Source: an uncultured Aeromonadales bacterium
GTDB lineage: Bacteria > Pseudomonadota > Gammaproteobacteria > Enterobacterales > Succinivibrionaceae
Assembly: GCA_902761645.1 (NCBI GenBank)
Contig: CACWLF010000005.1
Span: 1 to 60,731 of the forward strand
Length of the DNA: 60,731 bases
Reading direction: 5' to 3'
Shown: positions 20,181 through 30,669 of the stretch, piece by piece
Layout: each line of letters opens with the position of its first letter
How positions within the stretch are numbered: position 1 is the first letter of the stretch
Made by a program: the position numbers and the translations under genes
Notes under the pieces: generated by a model
Told to the model about the DNA's origin: nothing
Databases searched by the model: none
What the model saw: only the letters and a program-made list of their open reading frames with translations

Positions 20181-21116
20181 CTAGGCGTTGACTGCTACAG
20201 AATGAATGAAATCAATTGGAGTTCCGAAAACATTTGACAATTCTTCATCATTGAATGTTTTAATTTCATAACATTCCGGATGAGCGAGCAATTCCCTGAT
20301 CATCTGATTATTCAAATGATGTCCAGTCTTGTATGCCGAAAACTTTCCGAGGAGAACCTTGTTGCTCATGTACAGATCACCGATGCAATCCAGTAGCTTA
20401 TGCTTAACAAATTCATCCTCGTAGCGGAGACCGTCATTATTCAAAACACGATAATCATCCAATACAACCGCGTTATCCAATGAACCTCCCAATGCGAGAT
20501 TATGAGCATGCATGTATTCCACATCCTGCAGAAAACAGAATGTTCTAGCACTTGCTATATCTGATCTGAACAACTGACCGGAAAAATCGATGCTGATATG
20601 CTGTTTATCCGGATCCATGGCTGGATGTTTGAAATCAATTGTCAAATCCATCTGCAAACCCTTTGAACTTGGTTCAACCATCGCCCACTTCTCACCATCT
20701 TCAACACGAACCGGCTTTGTAACCTTAATGAACTGCTTTGGTGCCGACAACTGTTTAACTCCGACCTGAGACAGGAGATAAACAAAAGGATACGCGCTTC
20801 CGTCCATAATAGGAACTTCAGGAGCGTTCACCTCAATGAACAAGTTATCAATACCCAAAGCAAAAAGAGCAGCCTGCAAATGCTCAATTGTTGAAATACG
20901 AACACCTGCATCATTCACCAATGCAGTGCATAACTGAGTATCCCTAACAGCATCTGCTGTACACTTAAACTCCACATTAGGTTCCAGATCGGTTCTTCTG
21001 TATACCAGACCTGTGTTCTTTGGAGCAGGCTTGAAATTTACAGAAACCTTCTTACCTGAATGCAGACCGATACCTGTAACGGAAATTGCTTTATTTAATG
21101 TGCATTGCTTCAACAT
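20181..21116 (-). CDS. lpxC: UDP-3-O-acyl-N-acetylglucosamine deacetylase LpxC
   Basis: Zinc deacetylase for the committed step of lipid A synthesis. I choose the ATG at 21116: AAGGAC lies 7-8 bases upstream and the protein then begins MLKQCTLN like E. coli LpxC. An upstream in-frame ATG at 21146 would add ten residues without family similarity. Zinc ligands are seen in EHLQAAL (His) and [10 protein letters not shown] (His and Asp), with the catalytic His in GHHLNNQ. At 311 residues it is standard. It follows ftsZ by about 65 bp as last gene of the cluster. Confidence 0.97.
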   Translation of the reverse strand: MLKQCTLNKAISVTGIGLHSGKKVSVNFKPAPKNTGLVYRRTDLEPNVEFKCTADAVRDTQLCTALVNDAGVRISTIEHLQAALFALGIDNLFIEVNAPEVPIMDGSAYPFVYLLSQVGVKQLSAPKQFIKVTKPVRVEDGEKWAMVEPSSKGLQMDLTIDFKHPAMDPDKQHISIDFSGQLFRSDIASARTFCFLQDVEYMHAHNLALGGSLDNAVVLDDYRVLNNDGLRYEDEFVKHKLLDCIGDLYMSNKVLLGKFSAYKTGHHLNNQMIRELLAHPECYEIKTFNDEELSNVFGTPIDFIHSVAVNA

Positions 21117-21182
21117 AGTAACTGTCCTTTTTTCAATTTTGTTCATTATATCACAAAATTTTTAGATTGCTCTCTTAATTTA

Positions 21183-22358
21183 TCAATCGGCCTGCTTTCT
21201 GAAAATTGCAGGAACTTCCAGATTATCCTCATCAGATAAACCGCTTCTGATAAACGGAGTATCTGTTCCAATCATTTCATCATCATCGATGTTCAATATC
21301 TGATCAGGATTGAATACTGTCTTTATCATTTCAGGTTCATCCGATTTTTTACCGATACCGGTTGCAATAACTGTTACGCGTACTTCACCCTCACCTTCCG
21401 GCACATCAGCATCAACTTCCTCTGAGGTATATGTTAATCCGGAAATAATTTCAGCATTCGGATCTGCATAACCGTTGATTGTCTGGTTGATTAAACCAAG
21501 TTCATCCATACCCAAATCTGCTGGAGCTTCCACGTTCAAGAAAATAGAAGTTGCACCCTTCAGATCAACATCATCCAGCAACGGGCATACGATAGCCTGC
21601 TGAACAGCTTCCTGAGCTCTTTCCGGACCTTTGCCGACACCGATACCGATAATCGCTGTACCGCCGTTTTCCATACATCTTCTCAAATCATTGAAGTCCA
21701 GGTTAATGTGACCTTCCTTCAGCAGTGATCCAGAAATACCTCTTACAGCTTTCAGCAATACGTCATTGGCTTCCGCGAAAGCATTCAATACAGTTACCTT
21801 CTTTCCGAGAACCTGTAGCAACTTGTCATTTGGAACCACAATCAGTGTATCTGCATACTTTGCAAGTTCCTTAATACCTTCTTCGGCATGCTGCGCACGT
21901 TTCTGTCCTTCATATGAGAACGGTTTCGTTACAATCGCAATGGACAAAATACCCAATTCACGTGCAACCTGCGCAACAACAGGGGCACCGCCGGTACCTG
22001 TACCACCGCCTTCACCGGCAGTAATAAAGATAATGTGATTACCCATAATCGCATCGCGGATTTTGTCAATATCCTCCTCGGCAGCTGCCTTACCCTTGGT
22101 CGGATCCGCACCGCAGCCTAGACCGCCGGTCATTTTGCTACCAATTTGAACTTTAACTTCAGCTGTAGTTTTATTTAAAGCCTGCGCATCAGTATTGATA
22201 CAAATGGTTTTAACTGTATCAATATGTGCCTTAACCATGTGGGATACAGCATTACCACCGCCTCCACCGATACCAACAACCACCATGTTAGGACGAAAAT
22301 TTGATTCTGCCTCAGCAGCTACTTCCGGAGTATCCAACTCCACACCTACAATACTCAT
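21183..22358 (-). CDS. ftsZ: Cell division protein FtsZ
   Basis: Tubulin-like GTPase that polymerises into the Z-ring. The nucleotide site is in VVGIGGGGGNAVSHM, and the tubulin signature GGGTGTGGAP near residue 120 and the T7 catalytic loop NLDFNDLR near 220 are intact. The C-terminal conserved peptide LEVPAIFRKQAD, which binds FtsA and ZipA, is present after an acidic linker. Length 391 is typical. It is 35 bp after ftsA. Confidence 0.98.
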   Translation of the reverse strand: MSIVGVELDTPEVAAEAESNFRPNMVVVGIGGGGGNAVSHMVKAHIDTVKTICINTDAQALNKTTAEVKVQIGSKMTGGLGCGADPTKGKAAAEEDIDKIRDAIMGNHIIFITAGEGGGTGTGGAPVVAQVARELGILSIAIVTKPFSYEGQKRAQHAEEGIKELAKYADTLIVVPNDKLLQVLGKKVTVLNAFAEANDVLLKAVRGISGSLLKEGHINLDFNDLRRCMENGGTAIIGIGVGKGPERAQEAVQQAIVCPLLDDVDLKGATSIFLNVEAPADLGMDELGLINQTINGYADPNAEIISGLTYTSEEVDADVPEGEGEVRVTVIATGIGKKSDEPEMIKTVFNPDQILNIDDDEMIGTDTPFIRSGLSDEDNLEVPAIFRKQAD

Positions 22359-22393
22359 TTTAGAACTCCAATTCTAATTAGTAACAAACAAAA

Positions 22394-23653
22394 TTAATAC
22401 ATTTCCTTTAATTTTTTAAATAAACCTTTCAACGACCACCACTTGGCATTTCCATTATGCTCCTGTTTACGGTACTCATGATTTTGACTTCCGTAGATCA
22501 ACAATCCTACAGCAGTAGAAAATTCAGGATGATTTACAATGTCATAAAGACCTTTGTTTACATTCGGCTGACCTATTCTTACAGGACAATTGAAAATGCT
22601 CTGAGCCAAATCCAGCAAACCATCTATTTTGGCACCACCACCTGTAAATACGATTCCGGCACCCAGCTGATATGATTTATTATTCTTTTGCAAGGTATCC
22701 TGAGCTTTTTTAATTCTCACCTGCACATATTCCAATAATTCCTTATAGCGTGAATTCAGCACCTGAGGCAATAATCTAAGTGATATAGTACCTTCCTTTC
22801 CGCTAACGGATCTAATTGTAATTTTCTGTTTTTCCTGGTATTTATCAAGATTAACCGTACCGTGTTCTATTTTTACCATTTCGGCAACAGGCAATGGAGT
22901 ACTTATTGCTACAGCCAAATCGTTTGTTGCAATAAATCCAGCATACGGGAATACATCCGAATAACACAATATTCCGTCAATATAAACAGTTATATCAATA
23001 GTTCCCGCACCTATGTCAACAAGACATACACCAATATCCTGTTCATCCTGGGACAGCACCGATTTTGCAGACGCCAGTCCACCAAATACAAAAGAATTAA
23101 TTTTAATGCCATTAACCTTTTCAATACATTTTTCCAGGTTTTTCGCCGTATCCGCATGACAAGCTATCAGATGAACAAAAGCCTCCAAACGATAGCCGGT
23201 CATACCGATTGGTTTTTTAATTCCAGTCTGGTTATCAATGGTATAATTCTGCTCCACCACATGTAATAATTTGTTACATTCTTCAGGCAGCTTGATATTC
23301 TGTGCGTTATGAATGGCATCCTCAATGTCCTCCTGTTTAACATCATCGGAAATTGATACCATTCCGCGCTCATTTTTACATTTAATGTGCTGACCGGAAA
23401 TTGAACAATATACTGAATTAATCTGTATATTAGAAGAAGCCTCTGCTTTGTATACTGCCTGTTTAATTGAATCAACAACAGCCTCTACATCAGTAACACA
23501 GCCTCGTTTCATTCCTTTTGATTCATATGTTCCCACACCTAGTATATTAAGACTACGATCAGGCAAAACTTCAGCTACCACCGCACGAACCATGCTAGTA
23601 CCAACATCAAGACCGACAACAAATTCACTTTCTTGCTCTTGTGTTTTAATCAT
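22394..23653 (-). CDS. ftsA: Cell division protein FtsA
   Basis: Actin-like ATPase that tethers FtsZ filaments to the inner membrane and recruits later division proteins. The ATPase phosphate loops are GLDVGTSMVRAVVAE near residue 13 and VDIGAGTIDITVY near 207, with the adenosine motif IVFTGGGAKIDGL near 345. The last 15 residues (WWSLKGLFKKLKEMY) form an amphipathic membrane-targeting helix. Length 419 matches E. coli. Confidence 0.97.
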   Translation of the reverse strand: MIKTQEQESEFVVGLDVGTSMVRAVVAEVLPDRSLNILGVGTYESKGMKRGCVTDVEAVVDSIKQAVYKAEASSNIQINSVYCSISGQHIKCKNERGMVSISDDVKQEDIEDAIHNAQNIKLPEECNKLLHVVEQNYTIDNQTGIKKPIGMTGYRLEAFVHLIACHADTAKNLEKCIEKVNGIKINSFVFGGLASAKSVLSQDEQDIGVCLVDIGAGTIDITVYIDGILCYSDVFPYAGFIATNDLAVAISTPLPVAEMVKIEHGTVNLDKYQEKQKITIRSVSGKEGTISLRLLPQVLNSRYKELLEYVQVRIKKAQDTLQKNNKSYQLGAGIVFTGGGAKIDGLLDLAQSIFNCPVRIGQPNVNKGLYDIVNHPEFSTAVGLLIYGSQNHEYRKQEHNGNAKWWSLKGLFKKLKEMY

Positions 23654-23713
23654 GTTCTTATACCTATTAATTTTAATTTAATAAACTTTATAAAACGCTT
23701 CAATGCATCAAGA

Positions 23714-24517
23714 TCATAAATCTTGTTCTTTTTTCCAACCAATTGCCATTCCATTATCGTATCGGAGATCGATATAGGAAATTTTGACAAAATTCTTTCT
23801 GATCTGAGGATAAACCTTAGCAAATTTTTCCAATCGTTTCTTAACTACCTCATGACCTTCCAGTTCATCAATATCAATATTTTCACGACCCAGAATCAAT
23901 TTTACGCCGTTGTCCAGAAACAGTTCCCATGATTGCCGATTGGTCAAAACAACCTTATCAATACCACATCCTACAGCAGCCAGAATTTCCATGAATATCT
24001 GGTAGTTACGATACATATAATTAACCTTGTTTTCAGGTCCGTCCAAAACAACCAGATTTCCGAAATAACCGCCTTCGGGAATATCAAAAATACCTGATTT
24101 ATCACTGAAAAGCCTGTCTTCCTTCCACCTTGCAACAGGCTTTTTTTCAACAATGTCCAGGTACAAATAAGCAGGCCATTGCTTTCTTACCGAAACCGTA
24201 TCCACCCAGGATATAGACTCAATAACCTCCTGGATTGAATTTACATCAAGTTTGATAAAATTATGCAACAATCCTGAATTTGAAAGAATACTGCTTATTT
24301 TTGATATTTCCTGTTCATTCAGATTTCCCTTTATTGATACAGTATCAACAGGCAAAGCATCACTATCGTAATAATATTCCTTTATAGCCAGAAAAGTGGC
24401 AGTCAAAAAAAGCATAACGCAAAGAAAAAACGCAAAACCGATAAAGTAAGATGTATCCACCGGTTTATTAGCCTCCAGGGAGGATTTTTCCACTGCATCT
24501 GCAAAAGTCATTTTCAA
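23714..24517 (-). CDS. ftsQ: Cell division protein FtsQ
   Basis: Bitopic divisome protein that links early and late division proteins through FtsB and FtsL. One transmembrane segment lies at about residues 24-46. The POTRA domain begins at DTVSIKGNLNEQEISKI and the beta domain follows; the segment WVDTVSVRKQWP is the conserved POTRA end. It starts 3 bp after the murC stop codon, with no ddl gene between. Confidence 0.93.
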   Translation of the reverse strand: MKMTFADAVEKSSLEANKPVDTSYFIGFAFFLCVMLFLTATFLAIKEYYYDSDALPVDTVSIKGNLNEQEISKISSILSNSGLLHNFIKLDVNSIQEVIESISWVDTVSVRKQWPAYLYLDIVEKKPVARWKEDRLFSDKSGIFDIPEGGYFGNLVVLDGPENKVNYMYRNYQIFMEILAAVGCGIDKVVLTNRQSWELFLDNGVKLILGRENIDIDELEGHEVVKKRLEKFAKVYPQIRKNFVKISYIDLRYDNGMAIGWKKEQDL

Positions 24518-24520
24518 CTA

Positions 24521-25987
24521 TTATCCTTCATAACTCTTCATGGCATCCTGATCAAGTTTCAATTCTGCCAATTTTTTTGCAACCATGTTTATATTACCTG
24601 CTCCTTGAGTTAGAACTATATCTCCCGGTTTAACAATACTTGCCAAAACTCCTGGAATCTCATTAGGTTTTGCCACAAAAATAGGGTCGATCAATCCTCT
24701 CTGCCTTATAGAACGACATAAAGATCTGCCGTCTGCTCCCGGAACAGGATCTTCTCCTGCTGCATATACATCCAACAGAATCAGCGCATCAACTCGTCCA
24801 AGCACATCTACAAAATCGTCATAAAGATCTCTGGTTCTTGTATATCTGTGCGGTTGGAAAATCATTACAAGACGTCGATCCGGCCAACCGTTTCTAACAG
24901 CCTTGATTGTCGCTTTAACCTCACTAGGATGATGACCGTAATCATCTACTAGCTTCACTGTATCATGATCGTTTTCGTTAAGTTTGAATTCACCGTACTG
25001 TTCAAACCTTCTTCCTACACCCTGGAAATTTTCCAGTGCCGACAGAATATCCTGATCATCCACACCGTCATCACTTGCCACTGCAATCGCTGCTGCGGCA
25101 TTCAAAGCCATATGTATGCCAGGAAGAGCCAGACGAACGTTCAGTAAAGTTCCGTTAGGTTTTCTGATCTTGAATGTAGAATGATCATTTTCCTGTTTAA
25201 AATCAATAACCTGGACATCTGCTTCCTCAGACAAACCGTAGGTCAGCACGGCGCGTCCGATCTTTGGTATGATTGACTTAACCACCGGATCATCAATACA
25301 AACTACTGCCAGTCCGTAAAACGGTAAATTATGCAGAAAATCAACGAAAGTAGACTTTAACTTATTGAAATCCCCATCGTATGTTCCCATGTGATCAGCT
25401 TCGATATTTGTTACCACACTCACCATCGGCTGCAGATGTAAAAATGACGCATCGGACTCATCAGCCTCAGCAATAAGGTATTTGCCCTGTCCCAATCTTG
25501 CGTTGGAACCAGAACTGTTTAACAGACCTCCGATAACATAAGTAGGATCTCTGCCAGCCTGTGCATAAATGCTGGCAATAAGACTGGTTGTAGTTGTTTT
25601 TCCATGAGTACCGGCAATGGCAATACCGTGACGGTATCTCATAAGTTCTGCAAGCATTTCCGCTCTTTTCACAATCGGTATTCTTAACTCTTTAGCAGCT
25701 ACAAGTTCTGGATTCTTCTTTTTTATAGCCGATGATATAACAACCACGCTTGCACCCTTCACATTATTTGCATCATGACCAATAAAAATCGTTGCTCCCA
25801 GTGATTTCAGGTGCTCAGTAACAGGATTACTGTTAATGTCTGAACCTGTTATTTCATAACCTTCGTTTACTAGCACCTCGGCGATACCGCTCATACCTGC
25901 GCCGCCAATACCGATAAAATGAATACGCTTCACACGTCTCATTTCTGGAACCTGAGTTCTAACTTTTTGTGTTTCAATCTTGTCCAC
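24521..25987 (-). CDS. murC: UDP-N-acetylmuramate--L-alanine ligase
   Basis: ATP-dependent ligase that adds the first amino acid of the peptidoglycan stem. The UDP-binding start [17 protein letters not shown] and the ATP loop [12 protein letters not shown] (near residue 122) are intact. The central EADESDASF and the C-terminal [10 protein letters not shown] and FQPHRYTRT motifs are also typical of MurC. Length 488 agrees with the family. It is placed between murG and ftsQ. Confidence 0.98.
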   Translation of the reverse strand: MDKIETQKVRTQVPEMRRVKRIHFIGIGGAGMSGIAEVLVNEGYEITGSDINSNPVTEHLKSLGATIFIGHDANNVKGASVVVISSAIKKKNPELVAAKELRIPIVKRAEMLAELMRYRHGIAIAGTHGKTTTTSLIASIYAQAGRDPTYVIGGLLNSSGSNARLGQGKYLIAEADESDASFLHLQPMVSVVTNIEADHMGTYDGDFNKLKSTFVDFLHNLPFYGLAVVCIDDPVVKSIIPKIGRAVLTYGLSEEADVQVIDFKQENDHSTFKIRKPNGTLLNVRLALPGIHMALNAAAAIAVASDDGVDDQDILSALENFQGVGRRFEQYGEFKLNENDHDTVKLVDDYGHHPSEVKATIKAVRNGWPDRRLVMIFQPHRYTRTRDLYDDFVDVLGRVDALILLDVYAAGEDPVPGADGRSLCRSIRQRGLIDPIFVAKPNEIPGVLASIVKPGDIVLTQGAGNINMVAKKLAELKLDQDAMKSYEG

Positions 25988-26012
25988 AATCTGATTCCTT
26001 CAATTAAATTCT

Positions 26013-27086
26013 TTATTGTTCACCTGCGAGTTTCTGACAGTAACCTGCCACTTTCTCCGTAGCATCCAAGATAGCCACGTCCCGTGCATTTTTAGACATA
26101 TCTGTAATTAAACCAGGATCTGCTATATATCTGTCCAAAATTCCGCAAACAGTTGTTTCATTAAAATCCTTTTGAGCCACAAGCAAAGCTGCATTCGCAT
26201 TAACCAGACTCAAAGCGTTTTTGGTCTGATGATCATCCACCGCACTTGGCAAAGGAACAAAAATAGCCATCTTATGAGCCGCTGCAATTTCCGCTACAGT
26301 AAGCGCCCCTGCACGACATATCACAATATCGGCCCAGGTATATGCATCCGCCATATCATCAATAAATTCAAGAACTTCCACATTGTCCTGGTAATTCAAT
26401 TCCTGATATTTTTTCTGGGTTGCTTCCTTGTTGCCCTTACCGGTCTGATGCTTTACCTCTATATTTTTGTATTTTGCCAAAACGGGAGGCAGAGTCTCAT
26501 TAAAAACCTGCGCACCCAAAGAACCGCCAACGACCAGAACTCGTATTCTGCGATCATTTATGCATTCAATAGGAAACTGAGCAATAGCCGAAATTTCATC
26601 ACGTATAGGATTACCCACTACATCAGACTTCTTTCTTGCCAGATTATTCGGAAAGCCAAGGCATACCACGGTTGCAAAATTGGCCAATATTCTGTTGGTC
26701 AATCCCGCTGCGGCATTCTGTTCGTGCAGCACCAAAGGAATATGACTTAACCACGCCGCAATCCCGCCCGGACCTGAAGCATATCCACCCATGCCCAAAA
26801 CAACATCAGGCTTAAATTCCTTGATAACCTTTCTGGCCTGTCCTATTGCTTTTAAAATTTTAAAAGGTGCCAGCAGTTTCCTGACCATTCCGTTTCTGCG
26901 AACACCCTGAATATCGATATATGCAATATCAAATCCGTGCTGAGGTACCAGTCTTGCTTCCATTCTTTCCTTAGTTCCCAGCCACAGCACATCCCAGTCA
27001 CGATCCTGCAGGTATTTAGCAACAGCCAGCCCAGGAAACACGTGACCTCCGGTACCGCCTGCCATAACTAAAATTTTTTTACGCAT
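26013..27086 (-). CDS. murG: UDP-GlcNAc transferase MurG (lipid II synthase)
   Basis: Peripheral inner-membrane GT-B glycosyltransferase that adds GlcNAc to lipid I, giving lipid II. The first G loop is AGGTGGHVFPGLAVA; GMGGYASGPGG and LHEQNAAAGLTNR are conserved acceptor-side motifs, and VVGGSLGAQ.FN and CRAGALTVAEIAA form the UDP-GlcNAc site. 357 residues, full length. It is separated from ftsW by 13 bp. Confidence 0.98.
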   Translation of the reverse strand: MRKKILVMAGGTGGHVFPGLAVAKYLQDRDWDVLWLGTKERMEARLVPQHGFDIAYIDIQGVRRNGMVRKLLAPFKILKAIGQARKVIKEFKPDVVLGMGGYASGPGGIAAWLSHIPLVLHEQNAAAGLTNRILANFATVVCLGFPNNLARKKSDVVGNPIRDEISAIAQFPIECINDRRIRVLVVGGSLGAQVFNETLPPVLAKYKNIEVKHQTGKGNKEATQKKYQELNYQDNVEVLEFIDDMADAYTWADIVICRAGALTVAEIAAAHKMAIFVPLPSAVDDHQTKNALSLVNANAALLVAQKDFNETTVCGILDRYIADPGLITDMSKNARDVAILDATEKVAGYCQKLAGEQ

Positions 27087-27099
27087 TATTCAATATTCC

Positions 27100-28257
27100 T
27101 CATTTGGTCTCTATATGCTGTCTCTTAAGTCTGAATTCATAGTCCAACCGCAGAACCAGCGCCAGTGCCATCAGCATCATCATCATGCTGGATCCGCCAT
27201 AACTAATCAAAGGCAATGTCAAACCTTTGGTAGGAAGCATGCCTGATGCCGCACCTATATTAATTACAGTCTGGATTGCAATCATTAAACCGACACCAAA
27301 ACTTACATAACCACTAAATAATTCACTGGCCTTCAAGAAGCGTTTGCTTATTATAAACAATCGCCATACCAACCACATTTCAAGAAGAATTACCGCACAT
27401 ACACCTATGAAGCCAAGCTCTTCTCCCAATATCGCAAATACAAAGTCTGTATGAGCCTCGGGCAAATATTCCATTTTCTGAACACTGTTGCCCAGACCCT
27501 CGCCGTATAAACCGCCTCTGCCAAAAGCCATTAATGACTGGGTTAACTGATAACCTTTACCAAAAGGTTCCACCCACGGATCCAAGAAAGTTGTTAATCT
27601 TATCAGACGATAAGGCTCAAAAACTGCAAACACAACCATAAGCACACACATCAGAACTGCCCCCGATATGTAACTTAACAGATTTGCTCCGCCGATAAAA
27701 AGCAGTCCAAGCATTATTCCAAACAAAACCGCAGATGAGCCGTAATCAGGCTGACACAAAAGCAGAGCTACAATAACGCCGAACAGGGCCAGCTGTTTCA
27801 CAAATGCCCTCAGCTTTTTAGTCACCTCTTCTCTCTTTCTGGTTAGAAAACTCGATAAATAGACAATCCAGCATAACTTCATTATTTCTGAAGGCTGAAC
27901 ATTCATTACCCCGAGTTTTATCCATCTCTTTGCCTTATTTATTTCCGAACCGACCAGCAGCACTAAAAGCAAACAGACAATACCGAAAATCAAAAGTTTG
28001 AGATCATGCTTTTTGTAGAACTCCACCGGTACAAAAAGCACCAGAAAACCACAGAAAAGAGCCACCAGCAAAGCCATCAAATCTCTTTTTCCATAAAAAA
28101 AAGGTTCATCAAACTTATTTGTTGCCTGAGTAATTGATGACGAAAAAATCATAATAAAACCTATGCAAATAAGAGTAAGCGCCAGGAAAACAATCTGGCG
28201 ATCATACATAGGTTTACGATCTGTCGCAATCAACTTATTTTTTAAAAAACTCAGCAT
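27100..28257 (-). CDS. ftsW: Septal peptidoglycan glycosyltransferase FtsW
   Basis: SEDS-family polytopic protein that polymerises lipid II at the septum with FtsI. About ten transmembrane segments are visible. Conserved SEDS patterns include VQPSEIMKL, the large periplasmic loop with AHTDFVFAILGEELG, and the ending PLISYGGSSM. The start overlaps the end of murD by 7 bp. Length 385 is near usual. Confidence 0.97.
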   Translation of the reverse strand: MLSFLKNKLIATDRKPMYDRQIVFLALTLICIGFIMIFSSSITQATNKFDEPFFYGKRDLMALLVALFCGFLVLFVPVEFYKKHDLKLLIFGIVCLLLVLLVGSEINKAKRWIKLGVMNVQPSEIMKLCWIVYLSSFLTRKREEVTKKLRAFVKQLALFGVIVALLLCQPDYGSSAVLFGIMLGLLFIGGANLLSYISGAVLMCVLMVVFAVFEPYRLIRLTTFLDPWVEPFGKGYQLTQSLMAFGRGGLYGEGLGNSVQKMEYLPEAHTDFVFAILGEELGFIGVCAVILLEMWLVWRLFIISKRFLKASELFSGYVSFGVGLMIAIQTVINIGAASGMLPTKGLTLPLISYGGSSMMMMLMALALVLRLDYEFRLKRQHIETK

Positions 28258-29573
28258 TCTTTTGACTCTAGCTCTCTAACGAGTGAAACAAACACATCAC
28301 CGCGTTCTTCGAAGTTCTTAAACATATCCATACTTGCACAGGCTGGAGCCAGTAAAACAACATCTCCAGGTTTTGCCGCCTCAAAAGCTTTTCTCAAGCC
28401 TTCCTTCATATCTGCAACGCTGATGGCATTGTCACCCAGTACCAGCAGATCCTTGGCATCTCTGCCGAAACAATACATTTCCTTAATCTGCGTTTTCAGC
28501 AAATCTCCGATAGGTGAAAAATTCTGGCCTTTACCGATACCGCCGGCCAAAAGGAACAAATCACCTTGTGTAACGCTGGATAAACCATCAACTGCAGCCA
28601 AAGTAGATCCGACATTGGTCGCCTTGGAATCATTGTAAAACTTTACACCCTTTATTTCTGCAACAAACTGGCAGCGGTGCTCCAAACCGGTAAAGGTTTT
28701 TAAAGTCTCTACCTGTGCATTTTCATTGATACCTACAACATCAGCCAGCGCCATTGCTGCCAATGCATTCATCTGATTATGTTTGCCCGCTATTTTCATA
28801 TCGGCAACATCCATAATCTTGCGTCCGAATTTAGCCAGATATGTATGATTTGCTTCTTTTACCAGACCATACTCACGATCATCATCTCCAAAACTTACCT
28901 TGTCAACACTCTGGTCCTTAGGGAAGGTCCTTTGATCAAAGCGATTATATATTACATGGTAGGCATTTTTGTAAATAATATGTTTTGCTTCTGCATACTT
29001 TTCAATATCGAATTCATACCGATCCATATGGTCTTCAGTAACATTCAGAATGGTACAGCCGGCAGCATGTAAACTTTTTGTAGTTTCCAGCTGGAAGGAT
29101 GATAATTCAAGAACATAAAGTTTTGCAGGATCCTTTAACAGATCCAAAGCAGGAACTCCAATGTTTCCGCCTACACCGACCTTTATTCCTGCAGCCTTGG
29201 CCATAAGACCAACGAGTGTTGTTACAGTACTTTTTCCATTTGCTCCTGTAATACCTATAACAGGAACATTAACTTCTCTTACAAACAGTTCAATGTCTCC
29301 AATCACCTCTACGCCATGCTCTGCTGCAGCTTTAATTGCAGGAGTATATAAAGGTACACCGGGACCTACAACCAATGTTTTTGCAGCACAGAAATCGGCA
29401 GCAAAATCCGAAAAATCACCGCTTCTAAAGGCAACATTTGAAGGAAGTTCCTTCCTTAACGGAGGATTTTCTCTTGTATCAACAACAGCAGGCACAATAC
29501 CCTTGGCAAGCAGAAAATCAACTACAGCCAGATTACTTTTTCCCAATCCTACAACTATGTATTCATCAGACAT
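28251..29573 (-). CDS. murD: UDP-N-acetylmuramoyl-L-alanine--D-glutamate ligase
   Basis: Adds D-glutamate in the cytoplasmic branch of peptidoglycan synthesis. The ATP loop GITGANGKSTVTTL is near residue 110. The middle domain has ELSSFQLETT and NVTEDHMDRY; the C-terminal domain has LEHRCQ and NDSKATN. Length 440. It is flanked by mraY (13 bp away) and ftsW (overlap), the canonical order. Confidence 0.98.
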   Translation of the reverse strand: MSDEYIVVGLGKSNLAVVDFLLAKGIVPAVVDTRENPPLRKELPSNVAFRSGDFSDFAADFCAAKTLVVGPGVPLYTPAIKAAAEHGVEVIGDIELFVREVNVPVIGITGANGKSTVTTLVGLMAKAAGIKVGVGGNIGVPALDLLKDPAKLYVLELSSFQLETTKSLHAAGCTILNVTEDHMDRYEFDIEKYAEAKHIIYKNAYHVIYNRFDQRTFPKDQSVDKVSFGDDDREYGLVKEANHTYLAKFGRKIMDVADMKIAGKHNQMNALAAMALADVVGINENAQVETLKTFTGLEHRCQFVAEIKGVKFYNDSKATNVGSTLAAVDGLSSVTQGDLFLLAGGIGKGQNFSPIGDLLKTQIKEMYCFGRDAKDLLVLGDNAISVADMKEGLRKAFEAAKPGDVVLLAPACASMDMFKNFEERGDVFVSLVRELESKEC

Positions 29574-29586
29574 TTTTATTCTCGAT

Positions 29587-30669
29587 TTATCTTAACTTTA
29601 ATGTTACCAAACCCAATAAAACCAGTACAAAAGTTATAATCCAAAATCTGACTATAACACGAGGCTCAGGCCATCCTCCCAACTCAAAATGATGATGAAT
29701 CGGCGCCATTCTGAAAATTCTTTCGCCTCTTAACTTAAATGAACCGACCTGCAGAATTACGGATAATGTTTCCATTACAAATACACCACCCATAATAAAC
29801 AACAAAAACTCCTGTCTGATCAGAACAGAAATCACACCCAGTAAAGCACCCAAAGTCAATGATCCGACATCTCCCATGAACACCATTGCCGGGTAAGTGT
29901 TAAACCACAGAAATCCTATTGCCGCACCAACAATGGAAGTACAAACAATAACAATCTCAGATGCTCCGACAATATACGGAATATTTAAATAAGCCGCATA
30001 ATTAACGTTACTCGTTACCCATGCTATCAAACCTAATGCGGCGGCAACCAGAGCTGTAGGTACAATAGCAAGACCATCCAGACCGTCGGTAAGATTAACA
30101 GCATTCGAAGAACCGACGATTACGCAGTATACCAGTGGAATAAACAACAATCCTAAATCAGGCATAAAATTCTTAAAAAACGGAACTACGAGAGTTGTCT
30201 CATTGGCGGATGGAGCATAAAAGTACAGGAAAGTACCGACGCATAAAGCAAATACCGACTGCCACAAATATTTCCATTTTGCAGCAAGCCCTTTAGTATT
30301 GTGACGTGTTATTTTCCAGTAATCATCAATAAATCCTATGGTACCGAATGCAATGGTCGAAAATATAACAACCCATACGTACACACTGCGCAAATCAGCC
30401 CAGAGAATTATAGATACCAAAATAGAACCGAGAATCATCACTCCGCCCATAGTAGGAGTGCCTGTCTTTGCAAGGTGAGACTTCGGACCGTCATCTCTCA
30501 CAACCTGACCATACTTTAACTTATGTAGTTCTTCGATTACCTTTGGTCCAACCAGCAGCGAAATAACCATAGTTGTTAATATCGCCATTACAGCGCGGAA
30601 AGATAGATATGATACAACATTAAATACGGTTAAATATTTTGTTAACCATTCAGATAACAAAACTAGCAT
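29587..30669 (-). CDS. mraY: Phospho-N-acetylmuramoyl-pentapeptide transferase MraY
   Basis: Integral membrane enzyme that joins UDP-MurNAc-pentapeptide to undecaprenyl phosphate, forming lipid I. Ten hydrophobic segments are present. The catalytic aspartates appear in GFIDDYWK and [10 protein letters not shown], and the [11 protein letters not shown] loop of MraY is complete. 360 residues, the same as E. coli. It overlaps murF by 7 bp. Confidence 0.98.
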   Translation of the reverse strand: MLVLLSEWLTKYLTVFNVVSYLSFRAVMAILTTMVISLLVGPKVIEELHKLKYGQVVRDDGPKSHLAKTGTPTMGGVMILGSILVSIILWADLRSVYVWVVIFSTIAFGTIGFIDDYWKITRHNTKGLAAKWKYLWQSVFALCVGTFLYFYAPSANETTLVVPFFKNFMPDLGLLFIPLVYCVIVGSSNAVNLTDGLDGLAIVPTALVAAALGLIAWVTSNVNYAAYLNIPYIVGASEIVIVCTSIVGAAIGFLWFNTYPAMVFMGDVGSLTLGALLGVISVLIRQEFLLFIMGGVFVMETLSVILQVGSFKLRGERIFRMAPIHHHFELGGWPEPRVIVRFWIITFVLVLLGLVTLKLR

